From positions 1 to 5,666 of the forward strand of contig SKWB01000211.1 in NCBI GenBank assembly GCA_007129135.1: a stretch of DNA of 5,666 nt. Direction: 5' to 3'. Positions 5,653 to 5,666 of this stretch are shown piece after piece (positions within the stretch are counted from its first letter, which is position 1; each line of letters begins with the position of its first letter). A model generated the notes under the pieces. The model was not told where the DNA came from and searched no databases. It saw only the letters and a program-made list of their open reading frames with translations. The DNA is from Halococcaceae archaeon (GTDB lineage Archaea > Halobacteriota > Halobacteria > Halobacteriales > Halalkalicoccaceae). The position numbers were made by a program, and so were the translations under genes.

Positions 5653-5666
5653 CACAAGGTGTCACA
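5650..5666. repeat. Tandem TGTCACA repeat upstream of the HEWD gene
   Basis: TGTCACA occurs at 5650-5656 and again at 5660-5666, separated by AGG. The period is 10 bases, about one DNA turn. Each unit is also a dyad around its central base (TGT-C-ACA). It lies 7-23 bases before the ATG, where an operator could sit. The array reaches the window edge, so further copies may follow. Confidence 0.45.

Noticed and set aside
5644..5655. GTG at 5655 as the start of the HEWD protein
   Set aside because: It adds only four residues inside the repeat region, while the ATG at 5643 gives a natural N-terminus. It cannot be fully excluded from sequence alone.

Overview
The window looks like chromosomal DNA of a haloarchaeon (class Halobacteria). 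It is very GC-rich, with G or C at most third codon positions. The soluble proteins are rich in Asp and Glu, genes are packed with short gaps or overlaps, the one clear promoter is TATA-box type, and a small protein with the haloarchaeal HEWD motif is present. No RNA gene, insertion sequence, CRISPR array or phage gene is visible, and no stretch over 300 bases lacks a gene.

Layout. Positions 1-135 (+) are the last 44 codons of an unidentified acidic protein. Its stop overlaps the stop of the next, convergent gene inside one CTAG. Positions 4312 down to 132 (-) form a tight four-gene operon, in transcription order: a 164-aa membrane protein with about four helices, a 528-aa sodium:solute symporter (SSS family), a 146-aa uncharacterised soluble protein, and a 557-aa AMP-forming acyl-CoA synthetase. 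All three junctions are overlaps (8, 4 and 4 bases), so translation is probably coupled. A TTTAAG box about 31 bases before the first ATG suggests a leaderless transcript. Diverging from it at 4409-5074 (+) is an archaeal phosphoglycolate phosphatase of the HAD superfamily. Converging on that gene is a two-gene unit on the minus strand: a 57-aa Cys/His-containing HEWD protein (5643-5470), then cutA (5465-5154).

How they fit together (inference). The operon reads as an uptake-and-activation module: the symporter, perhaps with the small membrane protein as an accessory subunit, imports an organic acid with sodium, and the synthetase converts it to its CoA thioester. The 146-aa protein, translationally locked between transporter and enzyme, is the least explained part. 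The phosphatase clears 2-phosphoglycolate or a similar small phosphate ester. The HEWD-CutA pair may be linked through metal binding.

The most unusual small-scale signals lie at the right edge: a tandem TGTCACA repeat with 10-base period, and a 7-bp inverted repeat that would place the HEWD start codon in a hairpin loop.
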